Assembly: GCA_964397625.1 (NCBI GenBank)
Contig: CAYNJT010000088.1
Span: 1-10,448, forward strand
DNA length: 10,448 bases
DNA from: Leptolinea sp964397625
GTDB taxonomy: Bacteria; Chloroflexota; Anaerolineae; Anaerolineales; Anaerolineaceae
Direction: 5' to 3'
Position numbers and translations under genes: made by a program. Of this stretch, positions 1-6,803 are shown in pieces (positions within the stretch are counted from its first letter, which is position 1; each line of letters starts with the position of its first letter). The notes beneath the pieces are model-generated. The model had not been told where the DNA came from. It worked only from the letters and a program-made list of their open reading frames with translations, and did no database searches.

Positions 1-396
1 CTTCCAACTGAGGCTGAATGGGAAAAAGCCGCCCGAGGAACCGATGGACGGACATACCCATGGGGTGAAACCCCTATTGATGGCAATCTGGCTTTGTATG
101 GAAAAGCCGTTAATGGCACCCGCCCGGTCGATGCTTATCCAGCCGGTATGTCACCGTATGGCATTCTAAACATGATCGGAAACGCGGCCGAATGGGTTTT
201 CGACACATATTCCGCTGATTACTACTCACTATCCCCGCTTCAAAATCCATTGGGTCCAGATACGGGTGACCAAAAAGTCATTCGCGGTTCTTCCTGGAAG
301 GATGATATCAGTCAGGTACGGATTTCGCGGCGTTCCTTTGATAATCCAAATTCCAAAGATGATGACCGGGGATTTCGTTGCGCGTCGTCAAATTAA
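1..396 (+). CDS. Formylglycine-generating-enzyme-like (SUMF1/FGE-sulfatase) domain protein, C-terminal part
   Basis: The gene enters from the left edge in frame 1, and 131 residues are visible before the TAA at 394-396. The fragment opens with LPTEAEWEKAARG and then YPWGE, the signature of the FGE-sulfatase (SUMF1) fold. GNAAEW follows at about residues 60-65, RGSSW at 95-99, and the C-terminal DDRGFRCAS, all hallmarks of this family. In true FGE the RGGSW-like strand is followed by two catalytic cysteines (for example C272 and C277 in the Streptomyces enzyme, from memory). Here the aligned stretch reads SWKDDISQV and has no cysteine, so oxidation of sulfatase cysteines is unlikely. Related non-oxidising members occur as C-terminal ligand-binding domains of Ser/Thr kinases and other multidomain proteins, but the N-terminus is outside the window, so the domain partner is unknown. 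The stop codon directly abuts the stop of the converging transporter gene. Confidence 0.88.
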   Translation, partial: LPTEAEWEKAARGTDGRTYPWGETPIDGNLALYGKAVNGTRPVDAYPAGMSPYGILNMIGNAAEWVFDTYSADYYSLSPLQNPLGPDTGDQKVIRGSSWKDDISQVRISRRSFDNPNSKDDDRGFRCASSN

Positions 397-1287
397 TCAG
401 CCTACCAGGAAAATTACTGCTACCCCAATTAATGCGATAACTGTTCCAATAATGGCTCGCAGACTGACCTTTTCATTGTAAAACCACTTTGATAACGGTA
501 ATAACATTACTGGCCTGACGGCCATTAATGTGGATGCGATACCGACGGGAATAAGCTGCACAGCCACCATGGAAAGCCATACACCCAGGGATGGACCAAC
601 TATGGATCCAGCAACCACATTTTTCATCGCGGACCGGTTTTCCAATCCGGCCCATGTGTCTCGAATCTTTCCTGAGAAAAGAGCCAGAATCCACATTACC
701 GCAGTTGCAATAATGATCCTTATCAATACACCGGACAATGGCGAAAAATCTCCCTCCAGTCCCCTCTTTGAAAGCACAAATCCAATTGCCTGTCCCAGCA
801 CAGCCCCAATTCCACAGAGTACACCCAGAATCAGGTCTTTTCTTGTATGTTGCCCGTTTCCATTATTCTGTTCCATGACTACCCAGGCAACACCTAAAAT
901 GGTGATTAAAATACCAATAGACTCTCCTGTGGTCAATTTTTCACCCAACCACAACCATGCAATCAACGCGGAAAAGACCGGGTCCAATGACATGATCACA
1001 GTGGTCAAACGAGCACCAATATGCACATACGCCTGGAATAAGAACGCGTCTCCCAATGCCAGACCGATAATTCCCGAGAGACCCAACCATATCCATTGCT
1101 CTTTGGTAGCATGCAAAGGAATTGGATTACCCATGACAAACCAGTGGGCAATAACCAGAATAATGGATGCCACAAATAACCGCAACCGATTGACCCGAAC
1201 AGACCCAATTGCTCTTGAAGCGTTGTTAAAAAATATCGAAGTAAATGACCAGCAGACAGCAGTAAGGATGGCAGCGATTTCACCCAT
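397..1287 (-). CDS. EamA/DMT-superfamily transporter (10-TM)
   Basis: The product is a 296-residue, very hydrophobic protein with two tandem EamA domains of about five membrane helices each, the usual layout and length of the drug/metabolite transporter superfamily. The first repeat ends with LDPVFSALIAWLWLGEKLT (about residues 101-119) and the second with RPVMLLPLSKWFYNEKVS (about 258-275). This 'P...E+L' element at the end of each repeat's fourth helix is typical. The ATG at 1285-1287 begins directly with a hydrophobic helix, MGEIAAILTAVCW. The start lies 5 bp after the stop of the MOSC gene, so the two are probably co-transcribed; the ribosome-binding site is weak (an AAAAGA-like stretch about 8-13 nt upstream). 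The substrate cannot be read from the sequence; known relatives export amino acids, nucleosides or other metabolites. The gene ends at 397, immediately next to the stop of the plus-strand FGE-like gene. Confidence 0.9.
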   Translation of the reverse strand: MGEIAAILTAVCWSFTSIFFNNASRAIGSVRVNRLRLFVASIILVIAHWFVMGNPIPLHATKEQWIWLGLSGIIGLALGDAFLFQAYVHIGARLTTVIMSLDPVFSALIAWLWLGEKLTTGESIGILITILGVAWVVMEQNNGNGQHTRKDLILGVLCGIGAVLGQAIGFVLSKRGLEGDFSPLSGVLIRIIIATAVMWILALFSGKIRDTWAGLENRSAMKNVVAGSIVGPSLGVWLSMVAVQLIPVGIASTLMAVRPVMLLPLSKWFYNEKVSLRAIIGTVIALIGVAVIFLVG

Positions 1288-1292
1288 AATAG

Positions 1293-1844
1293 TTATCTTT
1301 TCGAGTAAACTACACGCAATTCATCACCTTTCATAATTTTTCCTGGTAATTCAACGACAGCCACCAACCCACGCAAATTCATTGAAGCATTGATAACTTT
1401 GCTGTTGAGATCCGGTTTGTCAGGGAAATATTTACAAATCTCCTCTGTCATCGTGGCACACGGTAAATTATCAGAAGTAACCAACAATACAGCGCCACTC
1501 GAAAAGAAAAAACGGGTGTTCGGTTTTATATCGGTGAATGATGGGACACCTTCAATAAACAGATTTGCGCCCATCCATTCGGGAAGCAATCTATCAATCT
1601 CCAGACGTTCTTTGACAATATCCAGTTCTTCTTTTGAAACAAGTGATATTTGACGGCTGTTTCTGATTCGCGTTCCGCGCGGGTAGAACTTCGTCCGGCT
1701 GTCCGAAAGTTTGGTTAATCCTGAGTGTTTATCCCCCGGGAAACCTTCAAAATCAACATCGACCGAATCCACAATTTGAGAACGAATTGAATTTGGGTCA
1801 TTACAAACCAAAACCTCTAATACTTTACCCACTGTTTCGTTCAT
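1293..1844 (-). CDS. MOSC-domain protein
   Basis: The product has 183 residues and the conserved pattern of the MOSC (molybdenum cofactor sulfurase C-terminal) domain: GDKHSG at 37-42, RNSRQISLVSKEEL at 61-74, GANLFIEGV at 92-100, the conserved cysteine C129 in DNLPC, and RGLVAVVELPGKIMKGD at 158-174. In this family the single cysteine is thought to carry or transfer sulfur or to bind the molybdenum cofactor; stand-alone bacterial MOSC proteins of this size include YiiM-like proteins that reduce N-hydroxylated compounds. No signal peptide is seen, so it is probably cytoplasmic. The start at 1842-1844 is well supported by an AAGGAGA ribosome-binding site (plus-strand 1849-1855), 4 nt from the ATG. 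It lies just downstream of a GC-rich hairpin that separates it from the E2 gene and is followed at 5 bp by the DMT transporter. The exact substrate is unknown. Confidence 0.88.
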   Translation of the reverse strand: MNETVGKVLEVLVCNDPNSIRSQIVDSVDVDFEGFPGDKHSGLTKLSDSRTKFYPRGTRIRNSRQISLVSKEELDIVKERLEIDRLLPEWMGANLFIEGVPSFTDIKPNTRFFFSSGAVLLVTSDNLPCATMTEEICKYFPDKPDLNSKVINASMNLRGLVAVVELPGKIMKGDELRVVYSKR

Positions 1845-1848
1845 TCGC

Positions 1849-1855
1849 TCTCCTT
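1849..1855 (-). promoter_or_regulatory. Shine-Dalgarno of the MOSC gene
   Basis: The minus strand reads AAGGAGA followed by GCGA and then ATG. This is a near-perfect ribosome-binding site and fixes the start of the MOSC gene at 1844. It lies only 13 bp beyond the hairpin at 1869-1898. Confidence 0.75.
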
Positions 1856-1868
1856 GTCTTTTCTTTAC

Positions 1869-1898
1869 AAATTCCCCCGCCTTTCAGCGGGGGAATTT
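1869..1898 (-). terminator. GC-rich hairpin after the E2 gene, probable terminator or attenuator
   Basis: A perfect 12-bp inverted repeat pairs AAATTCCCCCGC (1869-1880) with GCGGGGGAATTT (1887-1898) around a 6-nt loop. It starts 33 bp after the E2 stop codon. On the minus strand the stem ends in GGGGGAATTT and then continues GTAAAG, so the U-tract is short and partly within the stem. It could therefore be a weak terminator, an attenuator that lets some transcripts into the MOSC-DMT pair, or an RNA-stabilising structure. The arms are nearly symmetrical, so it could act in both directions, but no plus-strand gene reads into it. Confidence 0.6.
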
Positions 1899-1930
1899 TC
1901 GCTACTACCTACCAATAATACACCGCTTTT

Positions 1931-3050
1931 CTATAAAAGAAGATACGGATTTTCGAGGATTGATTTTAATTCAGTAAGGAACTTGGCTGCCCGGGCGCCA
2001 TCATTAACCCTATGATCCACACCGATCGTTAAATTCATCATCGGTCTGATAACTACCTGACCGCCAATAACAACCGGGGTATCAACCATTTTTCCTACTG
2101 CCAGAATGGCCGTCTCGGGAGGATTGATGATCGCCGTAAATGATTCAATGCCAAACATTCCAAGGTTTGTGATCGTAAATGTTGATCCACTCATATCCGC
2201 GGGTTCCATTTTCTTGCTCCGCGCGGCATCCAGCAGTCGTGACATTTCCTTCACTATATCCTCGAGATTCCTCTCCTGGGCGGAACGAACAACAGGAACA
2301 ATAAGGTAATCATCCAGGCTGGTAGCGATTCCCAGGTTCACGTCTTCCCACTGAATCACTTCTTCACCTGTGAATGAACTGTTCAAGAAGGGATGTTTGG
2401 GAAGAAGCCGGGCAACTGCCAGGGCTAGAATGGCCGTGTACGATACCTTCAAACCAGTGTGTTCCTGAACCACCTGGTTAACGCGTTCACGCAGTCGGAC
2501 GATCTCTTCCATGTTCACATTTACTGACTCGTAAATATGCGGTATGCCGCTCCAGCTATACCCCATTCTTTGAGCAATAACTGTACGAATACCCTTCATG
2601 GGAATGCGTTCGCGGATGCGCGCATTGGGCAGTGGGATCTGTATGGCGGGTCCACTGGTGATCTGTGAAGAAATTGAGGCTGGGCGCGGGGAAGCAGAGC
2701 CAACACCCTTTTCCAGCGCAGATAACACATCCGCTTTATAGATACGCCCGCGTGGTCCTCTACCGGCTACTNNNNNNNNNNNNNNNNNNNNNNNNNNNNN
2801 NNNNNNNNNNNNNNNNNNNNNNNNNNNNNNNNNNNNNNNNNNNNNNNNNNNNNNNNNNNNNNNNNNNNNNNGTCACGCCGCGCAAAATCCCGGATTCAGG
2901 CGCCTCGATTTCAATGGTTGCCTTTGAAGTTAGGATGACAAACAGAGGTTCACCTTTTTTAACTGTGTCGCCTTCCTGTTTCAACCATTCAACCAGCGTT
3001 CCGGTCTCCTGGTCCATATCCACTTTAGGCATAATCACTTCAGCTTTCAT
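1931..3050 (-). CDS. 2-oxo acid dehydrogenase complex E2 (dihydrolipoamide acyltransferase), interrupted by assembly gap
   Basis: This is the lipoyl acyltransferase core of a pyruvate/acetoin-type dehydrogenase complex; it moves the acyl group from E1 to CoA. The N-terminal 59 residues before the N-run are a lipoyl domain: MPKVDMDQETGTLVEWL, then the lipoylated lysine K43 in LTSKATIEIEAP. After the gap the frame resumes with VAGRGPRGRIYKADV (2726-2770), the end of the peripheral subunit-binding domain. A Ser/Pro/Ala-rich linker follows, then the catalytic domain with its active-site DHRVNDG at 1997-2017. The two halves are in different frames because the 100 N are a placeholder; a true insert length divisible by 3 restores one gene. 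About 340 residues are visible, and family members are usually about 400-440, so roughly 60-100 residues are probably missing. The ATG at 3048-3050 follows the E1 beta stop by 3 bp and has a GGGAG ribosome-binding site inside the E1 beta end. An annotation taken from this sequence alone would wrongly call two truncated genes. Confidence 0.92.
2772..2871. other. Assembly gap of 100 N inside the E2 gene
   Basis: Exactly 100 undetermined bases separate the lipoyl domain from the subunit-binding domain of E2. Two bases of a codon lie on the upstream side and one on the downstream side, so the true gap must be a multiple of 3 to keep the gene open; 100 is not. This is a scaffold placeholder and not a measured length. 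Confidence 0.98.
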
Positions 3051-3053
3051 GGA

Positions 3054-4058
3054 TTATCTCCCTTCAATGGCCAGTGAGCGGGCTGCTTTCACAATATCTT
3101 CAACCTGCGGCGAAGCTGCCTTTTCAAGTGTTCGGTTGTATGGAATCGGGATATCCAGGCCGGCTAACCGTTTAATTGGTGCGTCAAGGCGATCAAAGGC
3201 TTCACTTTCACATACCACAGCTGTTACTTCCCCGGCGAAACCTCCGGTTTTCGTTGCTTCGTGAACAATGAGCAATCGGCCTGTTTTTGACACTGACTGT
3301 ACAAGCAGCTCTTTGTCCAATGGTTTCAGTGTGCGTGGATCAATTACTTCAATATCAATACCTTCTTTGGACAGTATCTCAGCCGCCTCAAGCGAGCGTT
3401 GTGCAGTAACCCCGTAGGAGAAAATGGTTAGATCATTTCCGGCACGTTTGACTTCACCCTTGCCAATCGGTATTTCATAAAGTTCTTCGGGCACAGCCCC
3501 TTTCGCTTTGTATAAAAGCTTGTTTTCCATGAATAAAACTGGATTGTTATCGCGAATGGACGCGACCAGCAATCCTTTGGCGTCGTATGGTGTTGACGGG
3601 CATACTACTTTAATACCAGGCGAAGAAATAAACCAACTTTCCAGTGACTGACAGTGTTGGGCGGCTGCACCTGTTCCAGAGCCATATGGGGCGCGCATGA
3701 CCATGGGAATGCTTATTTTTCCGCCAAACATGACACGCATTTTCGCGGCCTGGTTTATCAATTGATCCATCATAAGAGTGAGGAAGTCCATGAACATAAC
3801 TTCACCCACGGGCCTCATTCCCATCAATGCCGCGCCAACACACGCGCCGGCTATACCAGCTTCTGAAATGGGTGTGTCACGAACACGCTCCGGCCCAAAT
3901 TCATCCAACATCCCTTTGCTTACACCAAATGCGCCGCCGTATACACCAATATCTTCACCGATAAGAAATACATTTTCATCACGGCGCATTTCCTGGACCA
4001 GTGCTTCACGCACTGCTTCCAACATCGTAATTTCTCGTTTCGTCTCAGTGGTCGTCAT
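3054..4058 (-). CDS. 2-oxo acid dehydrogenase E1 component, beta subunit (pyruvate/acetoin type)
   Basis: The product has 334 residues, the normal length for E1 beta of the alpha2-beta2 thiamine-diphosphate-dependent dehydrogenases. It contains IGEDIGVYGGAFGVSKG at 33-49, the TPISEAGIAG segment at 62-71 with E66 (the glutamate that activates the thiazolium cofactor), the active-site histidine H135 in AAAQHCQS, PSTPYDAKGLL at 154-164, and a C-terminal transketolase-like domain with VIDPRTLKPLD and VHEATKTGGFAGE. The PSTPYDAKGLL and TGGFAGE stretches resemble acetoin and pyruvate dehydrogenase beta subunits equally, so the substrate is not settled. The ATG at 4056-4058 overlaps the E1 alpha stop in an ATGA arrangement, and a GGAGG lies about 10 nt upstream inside the E1 alpha gene. 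The overlap implies coupled translation, matching the 1:1 stoichiometry of the heterotetramer. Confidence 0.95.
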   Translation of the reverse strand: MTTTETKREITMLEAVREALVQEMRRDENVFLIGEDIGVYGGAFGVSKGMLDEFGPERVRDTPISEAGIAGACVGAALMGMRPVGEVMFMDFLTLMMDQLINQAAKMRVMFGGKISIPMVMRAPYGSGTGAAAQHCQSLESWFISSPGIKVVCPSTPYDAKGLLVASIRDNNPVLFMENKLLYKAKGAVPEELYEIPIGKGEVKRAGNDLTIFSYGVTAQRSLEAAEILSKEGIDIEVIDPRTLKPLDKELLVQSVSKTGRLLIVHEATKTGGFAGEVTAVVCESEAFDRLDAPIKRLAGLDIPIPYNRTLEKAASPQVEDIVKAARSLAIEGR

Positions 4059-5086
4059 GGCGCGTATACCTCCGCTTCCAAATTCTCAGGCGTAGGTTCC
4101 GGGAAGGACAAGGCCGTCTCGGTTGCCCTGGCTATGTTGTCTTTGGCACTCTGCTCTATATTGTCGATTTCACCCTCAGAAAGGATGTTGTATTCTTGCA
4201 GCCAACCCGTGTAGCGAATGATTGGATCAAACTGCTTCCATTCGTCAATTTCTTCCTGGGTTCTGTACAGGTTGCGATCGCTCTTTGAATGTCCGCGCCA
4301 TCGGTATGTAAGGTTTTCAACCAGGCTTGGACCTTCACCTGACCGGGCTCGCATAACCGCCTCAGAAACTTTATCGTAAACGGCCAGCACATCATTACCA
4401 TCAACCGTCACGCCTGGAATGTTATAAGCGGCGGCACGGACGCTGATATGTTGGACAGTCATAGCTTTCTCTACCGCCATGGACATCCCATACTGGTTGT
4501 TGTCGCAAATAAAGACAACTGGCAATTTCCAAAGGGCTGCCATGTTCAAAGCTTCATGGAATGATCCTTCATTTGATGCACCGTCACCGAAGAAACAAAG
4601 CAAAATATTATCGGTTTTCTTCATCTGAAGTGCCAGACCAATCCCGACTGCCGTGGGAATGCCACCGCCAACAATACCCGTGGCGCCTAAATTGCGGCCC
4701 GGGATGTCGGCAATATGCATGGAACCTCCCCGTCCTCGGCAGTAACCTGGCTCTTTACCAATAAACTCAGCCATCATAAGAGTAATATCCGCGCCCTTGG
4801 CAATGGTATGACCGTGGCCGCGATGATGATGCAAAATATAATCATCTTCCCGGATGGCCGCGATTGAACCAATGGGTGACGCTTCCATGCCAATGGAAAG
4901 GTGCATGGTGCCATGAACCAATCCACGCATATATAACGCTTCCGCGTTTTCTTCAAAAAACCGCGTTAAGAACATCTGCTCCAGCATTTTTTGCAGTTTA
5001 TCTTTTGATAAACGCTGCATAATCTGCTTTCGTACTTTCGGGTCTAACTGCAATTCTTTTGAAACAACTTTTGTGTGTACGGGCAT
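4055..5086 (-). CDS. 2-oxo acid dehydrogenase E1 component, alpha subunit (pyruvate/acetoin type)
   Basis: The product has 343 residues. It binds thiamine diphosphate and, with E1 beta, decarboxylates a 2-oxo acid or cleaves acetoin and acylates the lipoyl group of E2. Visible landmarks are GTMHLSIGMEA at 59-69, DDYILHHHRGHGH at 81-93, GYCRGRGGSMHIAD at 114-127, and the cofactor motif that starts GDGASNEG at 167-174 and ends CDNN at 194-197 (the GDG...NN Mg-ThDP motif). The phosphorylation-loop-like YRWRGHSKSD lies at 261-270. The GGSMHIAD and GIVGGGIP segments resemble AcoA of acetoin dehydrogenase and PdhA of Gram-positive type. The ATG at 5084-5086 has a GGAGA ribosome-binding site at good spacing. 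The gene lies 39 bp after the SorC-type regulator and overlaps E1 beta by 4 nt, so one regulator-E1-E1-E2 operon is likely. Confidence 0.95.
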   Translation of the reverse strand: MPVHTKVVSKELQLDPKVRKQIMQRLSKDKLQKMLEQMFLTRFFEENAEALYMRGLVHGTMHLSIGMEASPIGSIAAIREDDYILHHHRGHGHTIAKGADITLMMAEFIGKEPGYCRGRGGSMHIADIPGRNLGATGIVGGGIPTAVGIGLALQMKKTDNILLCFFGDGASNEGSFHEALNMAALWKLPVVFICDNNQYGMSMAVEKAMTVQHISVRAAAYNIPGVTVDGNDVLAVYDKVSEAVMRARSGEGPSLVENLTYRWRGHSKSDRNLYRTQEEIDEWKQFDPIIRYTGWLQEYNILSEGEIDNIEQSAKDNIARATETALSFPEPTPENLEAEVYAP

Positions 5087-5125
5087 AGATTTCTCCGTTA
5101 TTGAGAACTTCCCTGATCTGGAACT

Positions 5126-6106
5126 CTAATCGTGATTTGTGGCTTTAATGCCATCAAGCACTTCTTTGGCAGTCTCTTCGTCTGTGATCAATACCTTTAA
5201 ATAGCCTCCTCGTAATGCTGAGATAATTGGTATAACTTTATTCCTTGTTGCTGCTATACCTATAGTTAATGGAATGCTTTTCAGAGCTTCCAGTTCCAAA
5301 CCAACTATTCTCTTGCTTAATACACTCTCGACCGGTCTTCCCTGCTTATCCACTACATGCATCAACATTTCCCCAGCTGCATGACGATTCTCAGTCACCG
5401 CGAGAATATCTTCTTGAGATAAAGATGCGAAGTGAAACAGACTTACGGTTGCTGGCCGGATTGCTCCGATACCGATTATGGCAATCTGGGCATGATTTGC
5501 AAGATCAAGCACTTCATGTACCTGCCGAAGAGCCATTAGTGAATCGCGCTCTTGGGGAGTGTCTGTAATGGCCGGGGCATGCAATGATAAGCTCTTGGCG
5601 CCAATTTTCCGGGCAAGATCTGCAACAAGATTATTGACATCCGATTCATATCGGCCTTGAACACCACCAGACGCAGGCACAACAGTCACGTTATACTTTT
5701 GGTCCACTGGCGCGGCTTCGACCATAGCCAATAACGTTGATCCCCCACCCATGCAGACAATATCTCCATCTCGCAGGTGTTCAAGAAAGAAGGTAGCCGC
5801 GGCATTACCAACAGACTGCATGAGCGCCTTCGGATTATCCCCCAGTTTGGGAACTACAATGGCATGCTTCAACCCGGCAGTCGTTTCAAGTTCCCGCTCT
5901 AGGGTCAATAAGTGCTGAAAGGGTGTGTGAATATTAATCTCCACGTACCCCAGGTTTTTTGCCTGTTTCAACAATCTGTTGATCTTGGCAGTAGATAATC
6001 CTAATTCCTGACCGATCTCAGCCTGGGATCGATCTTCCATATAGTACATCATTAAGACACGGCTGATTAATCTGGACGTTTCATAATCGCCTGGAATTAT
6101 GTTCAT
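5126..6106 (-). CDS. SorC/CggR-family sugar-binding transcriptional regulator
   Basis: The product has 326 residues, typical of the SorC (DeoR-like sugar-binding) family. The N-terminal helix-turn-helix spans about residues 13-55: YYMEDRSQAEIGQELGLS, then AKINRLLKQAKNLGYVEI, where the second part is the recognition helix and wing. The sugar-phosphate-binding domain follows, with the phosphate loop MGGGSTLLAM at 119-128, PASGGVQGR at 144-152, IGIGAIRP at 211-218 and the C-terminal TDEETAKEVL at 308-317. Relatives are tetrameric repressors or activators that sense phosphorylated sugars or polyols. Being the first gene of the operon with E1 and E2, it probably controls those genes and itself. 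The ATG at 6104-6106 has an AAGG ribosome-binding site 4 nt upstream and a strong promoter about 55 bp upstream. The effector cannot be read from the sequence. Confidence 0.92.
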   Translation of the reverse strand: MNIIPGDYETSRLISRVLMMYYMEDRSQAEIGQELGLSTAKINRLLKQAKNLGYVEINIHTPFQHLLTLERELETTAGLKHAIVVPKLGDNPKALMQSVGNAAATFFLEHLRDGDIVCMGGGSTLLAMVEAAPVDQKYNVTVVPASGGVQGRYESDVNNLVADLARKIGAKSLSLHAPAITDTPQERDSLMALRQVHEVLDLANHAQIAIIGIGAIRPATVSLFHFASLSQEDILAVTENRHAAGEMLMHVVDKQGRPVESVLSKRIVGLELEALKSIPLTIGIAATRNKVIPIISALRGGYLKVLITDEETAKEVLDGIKATNHD

Positions 6107-6133
6107 TATCCTTGCCGTATTCCCTGTTTACTG

Positions 6134-6185
6134 TCAGATGAAATTTATTTACGCTTATGATAATAATATCTTCTGATGAAATATT
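6134..6185. repeat. Direct repeat in the regulator promoter region, candidate operator pair
   Basis: TCAGATGAAATTTA (6134-6147) and TCTGATGAAATATT (6172-6185) match at 11 of 14 positions, including a shared GATGAAAT, with starts 38 bp apart. One copy sits between the -35 and -10 boxes and the other lies downstream of the predicted transcription start. The placement suits binding by the adjacent SorC-type regulator, but AT-rich DNA produces such matches by chance, so this is only a candidate. Confidence 0.35.
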
Positions 6186-6191
6186 TGTCAA
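6163..6191 (-). promoter_or_regulatory. Sigma-70-type promoter of the regulator/dehydrogenase operon
   Basis: On the minus strand a perfect -35 box TTGACA (6186-6191) is followed after exactly 17 bp by the -10 box TATTAT (6163-6168). The predicted start of transcription is near 6156, giving a 5' leader of about 50 nt before the regulator ATG. It lies in a 175-bp AT-rich intergenic region. The match to the consensus is unusually good; expression has not been shown. Confidence 0.75.
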
Positions 6192-6219
6192 TACATTGTT
6201 TAGCTTTTTTCAATACATT
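6188..6219. repeat. 10-bp direct repeat at the -35 box, candidate operator
   Basis: TCAATACATT occurs at 6188-6197 and again at 6210-6219, exactly 22 bp apart (about two helical turns, the same DNA face). The first copy overlaps the -35 box and the second lies upstream of it. This is a plausible binding site for the regulator or for an activator; sequence alone does not decide. Confidence 0.35.
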
Positions 6220-6226
6220 TTTAAAT

Positions 6227-6252
6227 GAAAAACACCTGAAAAGGTGCTTTTC
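6227..6252 (-). terminator. Rho-independent-type terminator after the cyclophilin gene
   Basis: On the minus strand GAAAAGCACCT pairs with AGGTGTTTTTC around a TTTC loop. The 11-bp stem contains one G-U pair, and its 3' arm ends in a run of five U. It starts 30 bp after the stop of the isomerase gene and lies upstream of the next promoter, so it separates the transporter operon from the regulator/dehydrogenase operon. Confidence 0.7.
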
Positions 6253-6281
6253 AAAATTGCACATTTAATTAATTTTCAAAA

Positions 6282-6797
6282 TTACATTTCAATAATTTCG
6301 ATCGAGTTGATCTTTACACCCGGATACTCTGGCGCCTGAGGATTTCGAGGTGGAATGGAAAAAACCACATCCATCCCCTTTGTAACCTGCCCAAAGACGG
6401 CATGTTTCTTATTCAACCAGGGTGTTGGCACGTGGGTTATAAAGAACTGAGAACCGTTAGTATTAGGTCCGGCATTTGCCATGGATAGAATCCCCGGCTT
6501 ATCGTGGATCAAAGAATTGTCAAATTCATCTTCGAACTTATAACCCGGGCCTCCCATTCCAGTACCGGTTGGATCACCACCCTGCACCATAAAATCACTG
6601 ATAACCCGATGGAAGATCGTATTGTCATAAAAACCCTGCCGTGCAAGGAAAACAAAATTATTGACGGTTTTGGGCACTTTCCCGGCAAAAAGGTCAATAG
6701 TAATGTCGCCCTTGTCTGTCTTTATGACAGCCTGGTATTTTTTCGTGCTATCAATCTCCATGGCTGGAGGATTTGACCAACGTTTATTTTCGGCCAT
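6282..6797 (-). CDS. Cyclophilin-type peptidyl-prolyl cis-trans isomerase
   Basis: The product has 171 residues and is a complete single-domain cyclophilin that catalyses cis-trans isomerisation of X-Pro bonds. The active-site residues are all present: FHRV at 62-65, DFMVQGGDPTGTG at 68-80, MANAGPNTNGSQFFI at 106-120, W127 and H132 in TPWLNKKHAVFG. There is no signal peptide (the N-terminus is MAENKRWSNPPAME), so it is probably cytoplasmic, like PpiB. The start at 6795-6797 has a TAGGAG ribosome-binding site whose TAG is the stop codon of dppC. The gene therefore ends the transporter operon as a translationally linked last cistron and is followed by a terminator. Whether the pairing with the transporter has a function or is only co-expression is unknown. 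Confidence 0.95.
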   Translation of the reverse strand: MAENKRWSNPPAMEIDSTKKYQAVIKTDKGDITIDLFAGKVPKTVNNFVFLARQGFYDNTIFHRVISDFMVQGGDPTGTGMGGPGYKFEDEFDNSLIHDKPGILSMANAGPNTNGSQFFITHVPTPWLNKKHAVFGQVTKGMDVVFSIPPRNPQAPEYPGVKINSIEIIEM

Positions 6798-6803
6798 TTG
6801 TTT

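Noticed and set aside
530..1336. Long plus-strand open frame (268 residues) opposite the DMT transporter
   Set aside because: It is a shadow of the transporter frame: rich in Ile, Pro, Thr and Asn with no recognisable domain, while the opposite strand encodes a complete EamA protein.
1915..1945. Possible promoter for the MOSC gene with a TATTAT at 1915-1920 (minus strand)
   Set aside because: No acceptable -35 box lies at 16-18 bp upstream, and the hexamer is in AT-rich sequence where such matches are common.
1931..2728. Stand-alone short acyltransferase starting at the GTG at 2728
   Set aside because: The same frame continues upstream to the gap with a clear subunit-binding-domain sequence (VAGRGPRGRIYKADV), so the GTG is internal.
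2665..3264. Plus-strand open frame spanning the N-run
   Set aside because: It is open only because N codons are not read as stops, and it lies opposite the E2 and E1 beta genes.
6248..6289. Direct repeat TTTTCAAAATT at 6248-6258 and 6273-6283
   Set aside because: Low-complexity AT-rich DNA straddling the end of the isomerase gene and the terminator; no reason to assign a function.
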